A stretch of 55,904 bases of DNA from an uncultured Akkermansia sp. (GTDB lineage: Bacteria; Verrucomicrobiota; Verrucomicrobiia; Verrucomicrobiales; Akkermansiaceae). Shown one piece after another: positions 24,963 to 32,631 of the stretch (positions are counted from its first letter, which is position 1; each line of letters starts with the position of its first letter). A program made the position numbers and the translations under genes. The DNA lies in contig CAJGDB010000002.1 in the NCBI GenBank assembly GCA_904502165.1, positions 1-55,904 of the forward strand. The letters run 5' to 3'. The notes beneath the pieces were generated by a model that saw only the letters and a list, made by a program, of their open reading frames with translations, did not search any database and was not told the origin of the DNA.

Positions 24963-25004
24963 TACTCTAGATTTGATATATCGTTCCCATAGAGCATACT
25001 CTAG
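24963..25004 (+). promoter_or_regulatory. Direct repeats and candidate promoter of the DUF2147 gene
   Basis: TACTCTAG occurs at 24963-24970 and 24997-25004, 34 bases apart, within an AT-rich upstream region. A weak promoter TTGATA (24973-24978) with a 16-base gap to CATACT (24995-25000) overlaps the second copy. The repeats may be regulator sites; no regulator is known. Confidence 0.3.
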
Positions 25005-25043
25005 CTTTAACTGGACAACACACCAACCAATAGAAGAAAAGAT

Positions 25044-25493
25044 ATGAAGAAGTTTCTACTTACTGCCGCTTTCAGCCTGTGCGCCCTCGCCACCCAGGCC
25101 GTTGCCAATGTAACCGGCTACTGGACTACCATTGACGATGAGACGAAGGAAGCCAAGAGCGTTGTGCAGATTTACGAATACCAGGGCAAGTACTACGGTC
25201 GCGTGGTAGAACTGCTGCAGAACCCCGGTGCCAAGGCTAAAATCAAGGGTAGTCCCTCCATCAAGGGGCTGACCATCATCTGGGACCTTGAAAAGGACGG
25301 CAAGACATACAGCGGTGGTGAAATCCTTGACCCGCAGAAGGGCAAGGTGTACGGCTGCGAAATCTGGCGCGAGGGTGAAAAGCTCATCGTGCGCGGCAAG
25401 ATTGCCTTCCTGGGGCGCAACCAGACATGGCTGCCCAACACGACATTCAAGGGCACCGATGAGAAGCCGGCACCCAGGAAGCCGGCTCTGTAA
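25044..25493 (+). CDS. DUF2147 family exported protein
   Basis: A 149-residue secreted or periplasmic protein with a clear signal peptide (MKKFLLTAAFSLCALATQAVA, about 1-22). The mature part matches DUF2147: GYWTTIDDETKEAKSVVQIYEYQGKYYGRVVE at the start, then GLTIIWDLEKDG and the GGEILDPQKGKVY core, a lipocalin-like beta fold by family knowledge. Function unknown. Its upstream region is A-rich with AGAAGAAAAG before the ATG, one of the few genes here with a purine-rich leader. Confidence 0.88.
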   Translation: MKKFLLTAAFSLCALATQAVANVTGYWTTIDDETKEAKSVVQIYEYQGKYYGRVVELLQNPGAKAKIKGSPSIKGLTIIWDLEKDGKTYSGGEILDPQKGKVYGCEIWREGEKLIVRGKIAFLGRNQTWLPNTTFKGTDEKPAPRKPAL

Positions 25494-25523
25494 AGAGTTT
25501 TATTTGGTTGAATGAAACATCCA

Positions 25524-25554
25524 AAGGCACATCTGCCCGGGGCAGATGTGCCTT
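25524..25554. terminator. Bidirectional hairpin between DUF2147 and GNAT genes
   Basis: Near-perfect 15-base palindrome (25524-25538 with 25540-25554) between two convergent genes. Flanking runs (AAA on the left, TT on the right) are short. Confidence 0.6.
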
Positions 25555-25574
25555 ATTGCATGGTGGAAACAATC

Positions 25575-26123
25575 TTATCGGAGAGGCAGCTCGAACATAT
25601 GAAAAAGCTGCCAGCCCACCTCCTCATAATACAACTTCACCTCGGCGCATTTGCAGAAGCCGAGCTTGAGATAGACCTTCTGGGCAGGGAGGTTGAAATC
25701 TATCAGGTCCAGACGAAGCGCCTTCTGCCCGGCAGAACGGGCGCGAGCGGCAATGAACTGCATAATGGCAGACCCCAGCCCCCTGCCCTGAACCCGGCTG
25801 CTCACCCCGAAGGCATGAAGGATAGAAACCTCGCCCGGGGCCGCCTGCACCTTCCAGGGAACCTCCAGGTAGCCCTCATTGGCTTCCTGATTGACAATAA
25901 GGGATGCCACCACAGCGCCTTCGGCATCCTCTGCCAGCCAGAGTTCACCTGCCGCGAGGGCATTCTGCAGATACGCATCAGAGGGATGGCCCTCTTTGTC
26001 CCACATCGGATGATAAGGCTTATCTGCCATATCATCAATCAGCTGATTATAAAATGCCCGTACAGCAGCAAAATCCACCGCCGACGCTACGCGCAGAGAA
26101 AAACCACCAGGCAGGCTGCACAT
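25575..26123 (-). CDS. GNAT-family N-acetyltransferase
   Basis: Acetyl-CoA-dependent acyltransferase, 182 residues, with the pyrophosphate-binding motif A in VQGRGLGSAIM (about 113-123), preceded by LHAFGVSS and followed by LRLDLIDFNLPAQKVYLKLGF (motif B; last Tyr and Phe typical). Substrate unknown. It starts 15 bases after the preceding minus-strand gene and is likely co-transcribed with it. Confidence 0.88.
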   Translation of the reverse strand: MCSLPGGFSLRVASAVDFAAVRAFYNQLIDDMADKPYHPMWDKEGHPSDAYLQNALAAGELWLAEDAEGAVVASLIVNQEANEGYLEVPWKVQAAPGEVSILHAFGVSSRVQGRGLGSAIMQFIAARARSAGQKALRLDLIDFNLPAQKVYLKLGFCKCAEVKLYYEEVGWQLFHMFELPLR

Positions 26124-26138
26124 AAATTACAAAAACAT

Positions 26139-26579
26139 TTATTTCGGCAGCATAGACATAGCCAGCACCATGCACCCCAGGAACACGCAGCCCAGAAGCA
26201 TCAGCATGACGGGGCGAGCATACATAAGGCCGGAGCTCAGCTCCTGAGCAGCATCCGGGCGCTCATCGGCATACACCGGCGGGCGATGCGCCTTGAGTGC
26301 CTCTTCCTCTGAATCAAAGGGGTCCTCTCCCATGATGTCGAAGAGCTGCCCATTTGCGCCAGTATAGGAAAAGACCGGAAAGTAGACAGACTGCCCGTTC
26401 ATCTTCTGGTGGCAGACCACGCAGCTGGCATGCAGGCCTTCATGTTTCATCCGGTAACGCTTGGAAAGCATGCGGATACCACGCAGAATACTAATCAACG
26501 CCACGCAGAAAAAGACATAGGTCAAAACCTGGGGCAGCAGATTGAGAATCTTGGTCTGTATTGTAGCTGCGAGAAACAT
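26139..26579 (-). CDS. Two-helix membrane protein of unknown function
   Basis: A 146-residue protein with hydrophobic segments at about 15-33 and 122-142 and a soluble domain between them containing CVVCHQ and YFPVFSYTGANGQLFDIMGEDPF, which somewhat resembles DUF3592-type proteins. Function unknown. First gene of a likely two-gene transcript with the acetyltransferase. Confidence 0.75.
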   Translation of the reverse strand: MFLAATIQTKILNLLPQVLTYVFFCVALISILRGIRMLSKRYRMKHEGLHASCVVCHQKMNGQSVYFPVFSYTGANGQLFDIMGEDPFDSEEEALKAHRPPVYADERPDAAQELSSGLMYARPVMLMLLGCVFLGCMVLAMSMLPK

Positions 26580-26588
26580 GATGGTATG

Positions 26589-26618
26589 ATTATAGACGAA
26601 TCTCCCCCCTCAGGTCAA
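26589..26618 (-). promoter_or_regulatory. Promoter of the membrane protein-GNAT pair
   Basis: On the minus strand: TTGACC (26613-26618), 18-base spacer, perfect TATAAT (26589-26594), 9 bases before the ATG at 26579. Confidence 0.65.
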
Positions 26619-26663
26619 GCGTGTTGCCACACAAAATCAGAAAATGCCGGCGCAGGGCTGGAA

Positions 26664-27512
26664 TCACCGCTGTTCCCGGGATTTCTCAGCCTTGATGATT
26701 TCCTGCAGGCGGGTATCCCATGCTGTAGCCTCTGCTTCATTTTCGCGGGCATTTCTACCATTACGCAACACATTGACCAGACGAGCCATAGCCGGCTTGT
26801 AATCCTGTCCCGCAGCCATACGCAGCATAGCAAGTCCTCGTTCATTATCCTTTTCCACCGGATTACCGAGCAGCAGCATCTCTGCAAAAACATGCTGGGC
26901 CAGCGGGTCACCCGCCAGGGCGCCTTTCTCGAACCAGGCGGCAGCAGCAGCCGCATCATCCAGATGCTTGTAGTACAAGTTACCCAGGGCTGTTGCCGCC
27001 TGCGGAACACTCGCTGACGCTTTCACCAGCCACTCCACACCCTCCTGCCGGGTTGCGGCATCCTGCGCCAGAACCCGGCCCAGACGATACTGTCCCTCTG
27101 CAATGCCGGCTTCTGCTGCAGCGCGCCAATGCTTCATTGCCGCCGCCTTATCGGTAGCTCCCAGGCTTCCGTTATGGTGCAGGATGCCCAGAAACACATC
27201 GGCCTCACGGCTGCCCTGCGCCGCGGCCAGGGAAAACCAGTTGTAGGCAGTCTGTGCATTGGCCTCCACCCCCTGCCCTCCGGCAAAATAAATACCACCC
27301 AGATCCAGCTGCGCCCGCATCAGCCCCCCTTCTGCCGCTTTGTGCAGCAGCTGCATGGCCCCGTTGAAATCAGACTGACCATGCTCCACATTGGGCTTTA
27401 GCAATGCCTGGGCCTTATCATACAGAACCTGAGGATTCTCCGGAGCAGCAGACTCTTCTGGCTGGCAGGCCGGCAGCAGCAGCATGGGAACAAGTAGCAG
27501 ACTTCGCTTCAT
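26664..27512 (-). CDS. Sel1-repeat lipoprotein
   Basis: A 282-residue protein with a lipoprotein signal peptide: MKRSLLLVPMLLLPAC with lipobox LPAC and lipidated Cys16. The rest is built of Sel1-type helical repeats (about five to six, with AQLDLGGIYFAGGQGVE and YRLGRVLAQDAA as examples). Sel1 proteins bind partners as scaffolds. I chose the ATG at 27512 because of the signal peptide and the promoter 7 bases upstream. Function unknown. Another Sel1 protein is at 35692. Confidence 0.85.
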   Translation of the reverse strand: MKRSLLLVPMLLLPACQPEESAAPENPQVLYDKAQALLKPNVEHGQSDFNGAMQLLHKAAEGGLMRAQLDLGGIYFAGGQGVEANAQTAYNWFSLAAAQGSREADVFLGILHHNGSLGATDKAAAMKHWRAAAEAGIAEGQYRLGRVLAQDAATRQEGVEWLVKASASVPQAATALGNLYYKHLDDAAAAAAWFEKGALAGDPLAQHVFAEMLLLGNPVEKDNERGLAMLRMAAGQDYKPAMARLVNVLRNGRNARENEAEATAWDTRLQEIIKAEKSREQR

Positions 27513-27519
27513 GCCGCTC

Positions 27520-27548
27520 AGTATACCCGTAAACCCTTCATTTGGCAA
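27520..27548 (-). promoter_or_regulatory. Promoter of the Sel1 lipoprotein gene
   Basis: On the minus strand: TTGCCA (27543-27548), 17-base spacer, TATACT (27520-27525), 7 bases before the ATG at 27512. Confidence 0.6.
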
Positions 27549-27568
27549 ACCCAACATGCCGTCATAAT
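27541..27568 (+). promoter_or_regulatory. Candidate gadB promoter
   Basis: TTTGGC (27541-27546), 16-base spacer, CATAAT (27563-27568). Its -35 box shares bases with that of the divergent Sel1 gene. The leader would be about 60 bases. GGAGGGG at 27616-27622 is 12 bases before the ATG and could act as a distant ribosome-binding site. Confidence 0.35.
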
Positions 27569-27634
27569 GCAGGCCTGCGGTAGCGGCCGCCTGTTTTTAG
27601 GAAAAAGAAGCAGCGGAGGGGTCGTTACATCACC

Positions 27635-29020
27635 ATGAATACACATTGTGATAATCCGACCACAAGTTTATTCGGCGCAGCCGATGTATCCCGACCGCTG
27701 CCGACCAAAGAACTGCCCAAGCAATCCATGCGCCCGGAAGACGCCTACGAGCTGATCAAGACCGAATTGCTGCTCGATGGCAACGCCCGCCAGAACCTGG
27801 CCACATTCTGCCAGACCTGGGATGATGAACAGGTGCACAAACTCATGGACCTGAGCATCAGCAAGAACATGATTGACAAGGACGAATACCCCCAGAGCGC
27901 AGAGCTGGAAATGCGCTGCGTTCGCATGATTGCAAGTCTCTGGAATGCTCCGGCAGAGGCCTCGCCGATTGGATGCTCCACCATTGGCAGCAGCGAAGCC
28001 TGCATGCTGGGTGGCATGGCCGCACTCTGGCGCTGGAGAGCACTCCGCAAAGCTGCAGGCAAACCCTTCGACCGCCCCAACCTGGTCTGCGGCCCCGTGC
28101 AGATATGCTGGCACAAATTCTGCCGTTACTGGAATGTGGAAATCCGGGAAATTCCCATGTCTCCCGGCCAGTACTGCATGAGCGAGAAAGAAGTTCTCAG
28201 CCGGGTAGATGAGAATACCATCTGTGTTGTACCCACCTTTGGTGTCACCTACACCGGACAATATGAATTCCCGGAGCATGTATGCGCCGTGCTCGATAAG
28301 CTTGCCGCTTCCGGTGGACCGGATGTTGATGTGCATGTCGATGGTGCTAGTGGTGCATTCCTGGCCCCGTTCTGCGCCCCCGGCATTCCGTTTGACTTCC
28401 GACTCAAGAGGGTGAAGAGCATCAGCTCCAGCGGCCACAAATATGGTCTTGCCCCGCTGGGCTGCGGCTGGATTGTCTGGAGGGACAAATCCGAGCTTCC
28501 TGTTGACCTCACCTTTGCCGTCAATTACCTGGGTGGCAGCGTTCCGACCATCGCCATCAACTTCTCGCGACCGGCCGGGCAGATTATTGCCCAGTACTAT
28601 AACTTTGTGCGGCTGGGCATGCAAGGTTACCGCGCTATTCACATGGCCGCATACCAGGTGGCTGCGTATCTGGCAAAAGAGATTGCCCAGCTGGGTGATT
28701 TCGAATTCATTGCATCGGGCAATCCAGAAAAAGACATTCCGGCTGTGTGCTTCTATTTCCGGGAGCCGTCCAAGGCAGGGTTCAACCTGTATGAGCTTTC
28801 TGACCGGCTTCGCATGCGAGGCTGGCAGGTGCCGGCATTCTCCCTGCCCGCCAATGTTCAGGAAACGGTAGTGATGCGGGTGATGGTGCGCCAGGGATTC
28901 ACCATGGACATGGCCAGTCTGCTCATTGGTGATATGAAGCGAGCCATCTGCCATCTGAAGAAGTACCGGTATTCCTCAAGCATGGGAGAGAGCGATGCCA
29001 TGACGTTCAAACACACCTGA
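27635..29020 (+). CDS. gadB: Glutamate decarboxylase
   Basis: PLP enzyme converting glutamate to GABA and CO2 with use of a proton, aiding acid resistance. At 461 residues it is close to E. coli GadB (466). PLP lysine is Lys269 in SISSSGHKYG; the substrate region GCSTIGSSEACMLGG and cofactor-Asp region HVDGASGAFLAPF are intact. The C-terminus ends in FKHT, the same ending I recall from E. coli GadB, whose penultimate His closes the active site at neutral pH. No glutamate/GABA antiporter gene is adjacent. The N-terminal ~15 residues, needed for cytoplasm-membrane shifting in E. coli, differ. Confidence 0.95.
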   Translation: MNTHCDNPTTSLFGAADVSRPLPTKELPKQSMRPEDAYELIKTELLLDGNARQNLATFCQTWDDEQVHKLMDLSISKNMIDKDEYPQSAELEMRCVRMIASLWNAPAEASPIGCSTIGSSEACMLGGMAALWRWRALRKAAGKPFDRPNLVCGPVQICWHKFCRYWNVEIREIPMSPGQYCMSEKEVLSRVDENTICVVPTFGVTYTGQYEFPEHVCAVLDKLAASGGPDVDVHVDGASGAFLAPFCAPGIPFDFRLKRVKSISSSGHKYGLAPLGCGWIVWRDKSELPVDLTFAVNYLGGSVPTIAINFSRPAGQIIAQYYNFVRLGMQGYRAIHMAAYQVAAYLAKEIAQLGDFEFIASGNPEKDIPAVCFYFREPSKAGFNLYELSDRLRMRGWQVPAFSLPANVQETVVMRVMVRQGFTMDMASLLIGDMKRAICHLKKYRYSSSMGESDAMTFKHT

Positions 29021-29028
29021 TGGCGTGT

Positions 29029-29316
29029 TCACCCCATATTCTTACGGGGTCTCAAGCCGCGGGGGTAGCAGGTCTGCTGCTGCTCCTCGCGGCAGAGCTC
29101 AAATGCTTTCTCGGGCTCATCCGGATGTTCCCTCAGCCGTGCCAGTACCATGTTGCGGGTGGCCACAGCTGCTTCGAGCGCCTCAGCTTCCCCTCCATAC
29201 TGCTTATCGGAAAAATACCGGGTAAAATGCACCTGATTCCGGCAGAGTGTGACCCTCCAGCCTTGGAAAGAGGTAAATTCATAGGTGAAGCGGGTAATGT
29301 TGCGGATTGTTTTCAT
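29029..29316 (-). CDS. Small AP2-like protein
   Basis: A 95-residue basic protein whose core (about 18-60: GWRVTLCRNQVHFTRYFSD then YGGEAEALEAAVATRNMVL) resembles the AP2/integrase-type DNA-binding fold, with the typical FSDKQYGG...AL...A pattern. It may bind DNA, but no target is evident. It converges on gadB with an 8-base gap. The start at 29316 is the only ATG that keeps the domain whole. Confidence 0.65.
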   Translation of the reverse strand: MKTIRNITRFTYEFTSFQGWRVTLCRNQVHFTRYFSDKQYGGEAEALEAAVATRNMVLARLREHPDEPEKAFELCREEQQQTCYPRGLRPRKNMG

Positions 29317-29382
29317 GCAAACTCAGCATATCATATTTCCGGCTACGCTGCGAACCTTATTAGAACGTCTTACAGAAAACAC

Positions 29383-29445
29383 CTGAACGCTTCTTGAACA
29401 ATTAGGTGTGTTACTTCTAATGCTGCTGGCTAACAAAGCGTTCAG
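29383..29445. promoter_or_regulatory. 10-base inverted repeat upstream of the RHH gene
   Basis: CTGAACGCTT at 29383-29392 is repeated inverted as AAGCGTTCAG at 29436-29445. A candidate promoter (TTGAAC 29394-29399, 16-base spacer, TCTAAT 29416-29421) lies between the arms. The arrangement suits an operator for a dimeric regulator such as the RHH protein encoded just downstream. Confidence 0.4.
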
Positions 29446-29465
29446 ACTCTAGACTCATAGTTACC

Positions 29466-29690
29466 ATGTCCGTTAAATCCATCACGTTCCGCTGCTCAGA
29501 GCAGCAGATTCAGCGAATCAACGCCGCACGCCTCCTGCGCGCCTGCTCCCGCACCAGCCTGATTACCGAAGCTCTGCAATTCTTTCTCAACTATGCAGAA
29601 CAATCCCACATCCGCGAAAAAAACCTCTTTGCGCTGGTCAGGGATATCGATGAGAGTGGAGACAAAACCCCCTTCGAGGAACAGGCCTGA
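29466..29690 (+). CDS. Ribbon-helix-helix-like small DNA-binding protein
   Basis: A 74-residue protein beginning MSVKSITFRCSEQQIQRINAARLL: an N-terminal beta strand followed by two helices (about 11-45, with TSLITEALQFFL as second helix), the layout of MetJ/Arc-type repressors. No toxin gene follows directly, so an antitoxin role is not supported. The inverted repeat upstream may be its own operator. The acidic C-terminus (DIDESGDKTPFEEQ) is unusual. Could also be another small helical regulator. Confidence 0.6.
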   Translation: MSVKSITFRCSEQQIQRINAARLLRACSRTSLITEALQFFLNYAEQSHIREKNLFALVRDIDESGDKTPFEEQA

Positions 29691-29844
29691 GAATGGGGGG
29701 ATGCTGCAGGCAGGATTTTCCGTGTCACTCTCACTTTTTTTCTTTTCTACCTGGGGCTTTCGTTGTATAACATCGACTGTCGCGCGAAATTTCCACATCT
29801 GTCGCGCCGCCGTCCCCCTTTAACTTTATCCATTCCCCATCATC

Positions 29845-31518
29845 ATGAGCAAATCATTCCTGCCCGCACAGTACGCACATCCTTACGAAATCGACGAGAA
29901 GTACAGCAAGTCCGTAGCATACTTCTGCATGGAGTACGCCATTGACAATGTATTCAAAATTTACTCCGGCGGCCTGGGCTACCTGGCTGGTTCCCACATG
30001 CGTTCGGCTGGAGCTCTGCGCCAGAATCTCGTAGGCGTGGGCATTTTATGGTCCTATGGCTACTACAACCAGATTCGCGCCGAAGATGGTTCCATGGCCG
30101 TGCAGTACCTCCGCAAGGATTACAGCTTCCTGGAAGACCACAACATCAAATTCCTCATCCGTATCTGTGGTGCTCCCGTGTGGGTCAAAGCCTATTACCT
30201 GCGCCCCGAGACCTTCGGCACCGCCCCCATGTTTTTCCTCACCACCGACCTGCCGGAAAACGATGATATCTCGCGCTCCATCACGCAGCGCCTGTATGAC
30301 TCCAACCCCATGACCCGTATTTCCCAGTACATCGTGCTGGGTCAGGGTGGCGCCCGTCTCTTCGAGGAACTCGGCGTGGAACCGGAAATCTACCACATGA
30401 ACGAAGCCCACGCCATCGGTGCGGCATTCAACATGCTGGCCCGCAACGGCGGCAATGTGGATGAGGTACGCAAGCGCTTCGTGTTCACAACCCACACACC
30501 GGAAGAAGCCGGCAATGAGAAGATGGACATCAACCTCATGGCCAATTTCTCTTTCTTCGACGGTCTCTCCCTGGAGCAGGTACGCTCCATGTTGAAACTC
30601 GACCCGCATGAGCAGACCTTCAATTACACGCTTGCCGCGCTGCGACTCTCGCACATGGCCAATGGTGTTTCTGCCCTGCATGGTGAGGTTTCCCGCCAGA
30701 TGTGGCAGGGGTACAGCGACATCTGCCCCATTACGCACGTCACCAATGCCCAGAACCGCGAATACTGGCAGGACCCCGAGCTGGCAGAAGCCTACGCCAT
30801 GCGCGATAAGAAGGCGTTCCTGCACCGCAAGCGAGCCCTCAAGAAGGAGCTTTTCCGCGTGGTGGGTGAGCAGACCGGCCACCTCTTTGACCAGGACACC
30901 CTCACCATCGTATGGGCACGCCGTTTTGCCGCCTACAAGCGCCCCGGGCTCATTACTGAGAATCCGGTCATGTTCGAGCGCATGCTGCAGCGCACCAACC
31001 GCCCGGTACAGATGATCTGGGCAGGCAAGCCCTACCCCACCGACTTCACGGCTGTGGATATCTTCAACAAGCTCAATAACCTGAGCCAGAAGTACCCGCG
31101 CTGCGCCGTGCTGACCGGCTATGAGCTGGGACTCAGCCGCCTGCTCAAGAATGGTTCTGATATCTGGCTGAACAACCCGGTGGTCACCCGCGAAGCTTCC
31201 GGCACCTCAGGCATGAGCGCCACCATGAACGGCTCGGTCACCATCTCCACAAACGATGGATGGGTGCGCGAGTTCGCCCGCGATGGGGAAAACTGCTTCC
31301 TTATCCCCGAGGCCAGGGAGGGGCTTACCCCCGAGGCGCGCGACCGCTCCGATCGCGACAACTTCTACAACGTGCTTGAAAGCAAGGTGCTCCCTCTCTA
31401 CTACGACAACCGCGACAAGTGGATGGATCTGGTATTCACCGGACTGCACGATATTTGCCCAGCCTTCGATTCCGACCGCATGGCAGATGAGTACTACGTG
31501 AAGATGTACAACTGCTAA
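29845..31518 (+). CDS. Alpha-glucan phosphorylase-like protein lacking the PLP lysine
   Basis: A 557-residue member of the short alpha-glucan phosphorylase branch (GT35), with SVAYFCMEYAIDNVFKIYSGGLGYLAGSH, the histidine motif YHMNEAHA, VFTTHTPEEAGNEK and WARRFAAYKRP. The signature near the C-terminus reads EASGTSGMSATMN: Ser458 (codon AGC, 31216-31218) replaces the lysine that holds pyridoxal phosphate in glycogen phosphorylases. The rest of the signature is intact, so the gene is not decayed. It may therefore be a glucan-binding or non-PLP transferase rather than a phosphorylase. A weak promoter (TATAAC 29766-29771) is about 70 bases upstream. Confidence 0.85.
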   Translation: MSKSFLPAQYAHPYEIDEKYSKSVAYFCMEYAIDNVFKIYSGGLGYLAGSHMRSAGALRQNLVGVGILWSYGYYNQIRAEDGSMAVQYLRKDYSFLEDHNIKFLIRICGAPVWVKAYYLRPETFGTAPMFFLTTDLPENDDISRSITQRLYDSNPMTRISQYIVLGQGGARLFEELGVEPEIYHMNEAHAIGAAFNMLARNGGNVDEVRKRFVFTTHTPEEAGNEKMDINLMANFSFFDGLSLEQVRSMLKLDPHEQTFNYTLAALRLSHMANGVSALHGEVSRQMWQGYSDICPITHVTNAQNREYWQDPELAEAYAMRDKKAFLHRKRALKKELFRVVGEQTGHLFDQDTLTIVWARRFAAYKRPGLITENPVMFERMLQRTNRPVQMIWAGKPYPTDFTAVDIFNKLNNLSQKYPRCAVLTGYELGLSRLLKNGSDIWLNNPVVTREASGTSGMSATMNGSVTISTNDGWVREFARDGENCFLIPEAREGLTPEARDRSDRDNFYNVLESKVLPLYYDNRDKWMDLVFTGLHDICPAFDSDRMADEYYVKMYNC

Positions 31519-31528
31519 AGCACCAGAC

Positions 31529-31566
31529 AAGCCCGTTTCCTTTCAGAAACGGGCTTCTTTTTAATA
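31529..31566 (+). terminator. Terminator after the phosphorylase-like gene
   Basis: Perfect 11-base stem (31529-31539 with 31546-31556) followed by CTTTTTT: a good intrinsic terminator. It also serves the convergent nagZ end, without a U-tract on that strand. Confidence 0.8.
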
Positions 31567-32619
31567 CCCCTGTACCGGGGAGCCGGGTGCGGCACTCACC
31601 TCCGGTACACTGGCGGTAAACGCCGCCACATTCTTCAAATAATCATTCCACTCGATGAACCCCATGGGACTCTGGGTGGATAGATGCAACCGGAAGCGCT
31701 CGATACGGCGCTCCACCTGCTCCAGCAGCTCTTCCGGCAGCGCTGCCACTGCGGCAGCAACGGTCTCCAGGTGCTCTACCGCATTATGGCATACCAGCGG
31801 CAAGTCGCACCCGGCCCGCAGAGCCAGCGCAGCAGATTCTGCGGGGCTGTAACGCTTTGCTATGGCCCCCATGCACAAATCATCCGTAAACACCACCCCT
31901 TCGTACCCCAGCTGGTCACGCAGGAATCCCTGCACCAACGCGGGAGACAGCGAGGTGGGAAGCTCCGCATCTATCTCTGGTATGAGCAGGTGGGCAATCA
32001 TCAGCGAAGGAAGCTCAGGCATGAGCGCCGTGAAAGGGATAGCGGCTTCCTTGAGAAAGGATTCCCTTGTACCATGCAGCACCGGCAGGTCATGGTGAGG
32101 GTCACACTCTGCTGCCCCCATCCCCGGGAAATGCTTGCCGCAGGTCTGAATCCCCCGGCCGAACATGGCGCGGTTCCATACCCCGGCATGCGAAATCACC
32201 TGCTGGGTATCACTGCCCCAGCAACGGCTAGGCAGCGCATTGGCATGCGGTGAAGCCAGGTCAAGCACCGGGGCAAAATTCGTATTCACCCCCAGCGTAT
32301 GAAGACAACTGGCGCAATAATGGGCAGCCTGGCGAATCATGTGGCTGCTGCCGGTCTGTGCCAGAGCCGCCGCAGAGGGCAGCTGCACACCGATTCTGGC
32401 AGTCCGTACTACACGCCCCCCCTCCTGATCAATGGCAATGATGGGGGCATCCGGCCCGGTTGTCAACCGCCTGAGTTCATCCGTTAATTCCCGGGTGAAC
32501 TCATAATCCTCTATATTGCGGGAAAAGAGAATATAGCCAGCCGGCTGCAGGCGCGTGAAGAGTTCACGCTCACGCCCGGTAAGCGTTGTACCCTCCACTC
32601 CTGCAATGACCGGCAGCAT
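31561..32619 (-). CDS. nagZ: Beta-N-acetylhexosaminidase (NagZ-like GH3)
   Basis: Glycoside hydrolase family 3 enzyme of 352 residues that removes N-acetylglucosamine from muropeptides during cell-wall recycling. The substrate motif KHFPGMGAAECDPHHDLP (about 160-177) and the nucleophile in VVFTDDLCMGAI (Asp near 246) are present, and IAIDQEGGRVVR is typical. No signal peptide, so cytoplasmic like NagZ. It starts 12 bases after pyrE. A GH3 beta-glucosidase is less likely because the length and His/Asp dyad fit NagZ. Confidence 0.9.
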   Translation of the reverse strand: MLPVIAGVEGTTLTGRERELFTRLQPAGYILFSRNIEDYEFTRELTDELRRLTTGPDAPIIAIDQEGGRVVRTARIGVQLPSAAALAQTGSSHMIRQAAHYCASCLHTLGVNTNFAPVLDLASPHANALPSRCWGSDTQQVISHAGVWNRAMFGRGIQTCGKHFPGMGAAECDPHHDLPVLHGTRESFLKEAAIPFTALMPELPSLMIAHLLIPEIDAELPTSLSPALVQGFLRDQLGYEGVVFTDDLCMGAIAKRYSPAESAALALRAGCDLPLVCHNAVEHLETVAAAVAALPEELLEQVERRIERFRLHLSTQSPMGFIEWNDYLKNVAAFTASVPEVSAAPGSPVQGY

Positions 32620-32631
32620 GGCGGCCCCTTT

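Noticed and set aside
29466..29844. Toxin-antitoxin pair with the RHH protein as antitoxin
   Set aside because: No second small gene follows in the 154 bases before the phosphorylase-like gene, and the AP2-like gene upstream is on the opposite strand.
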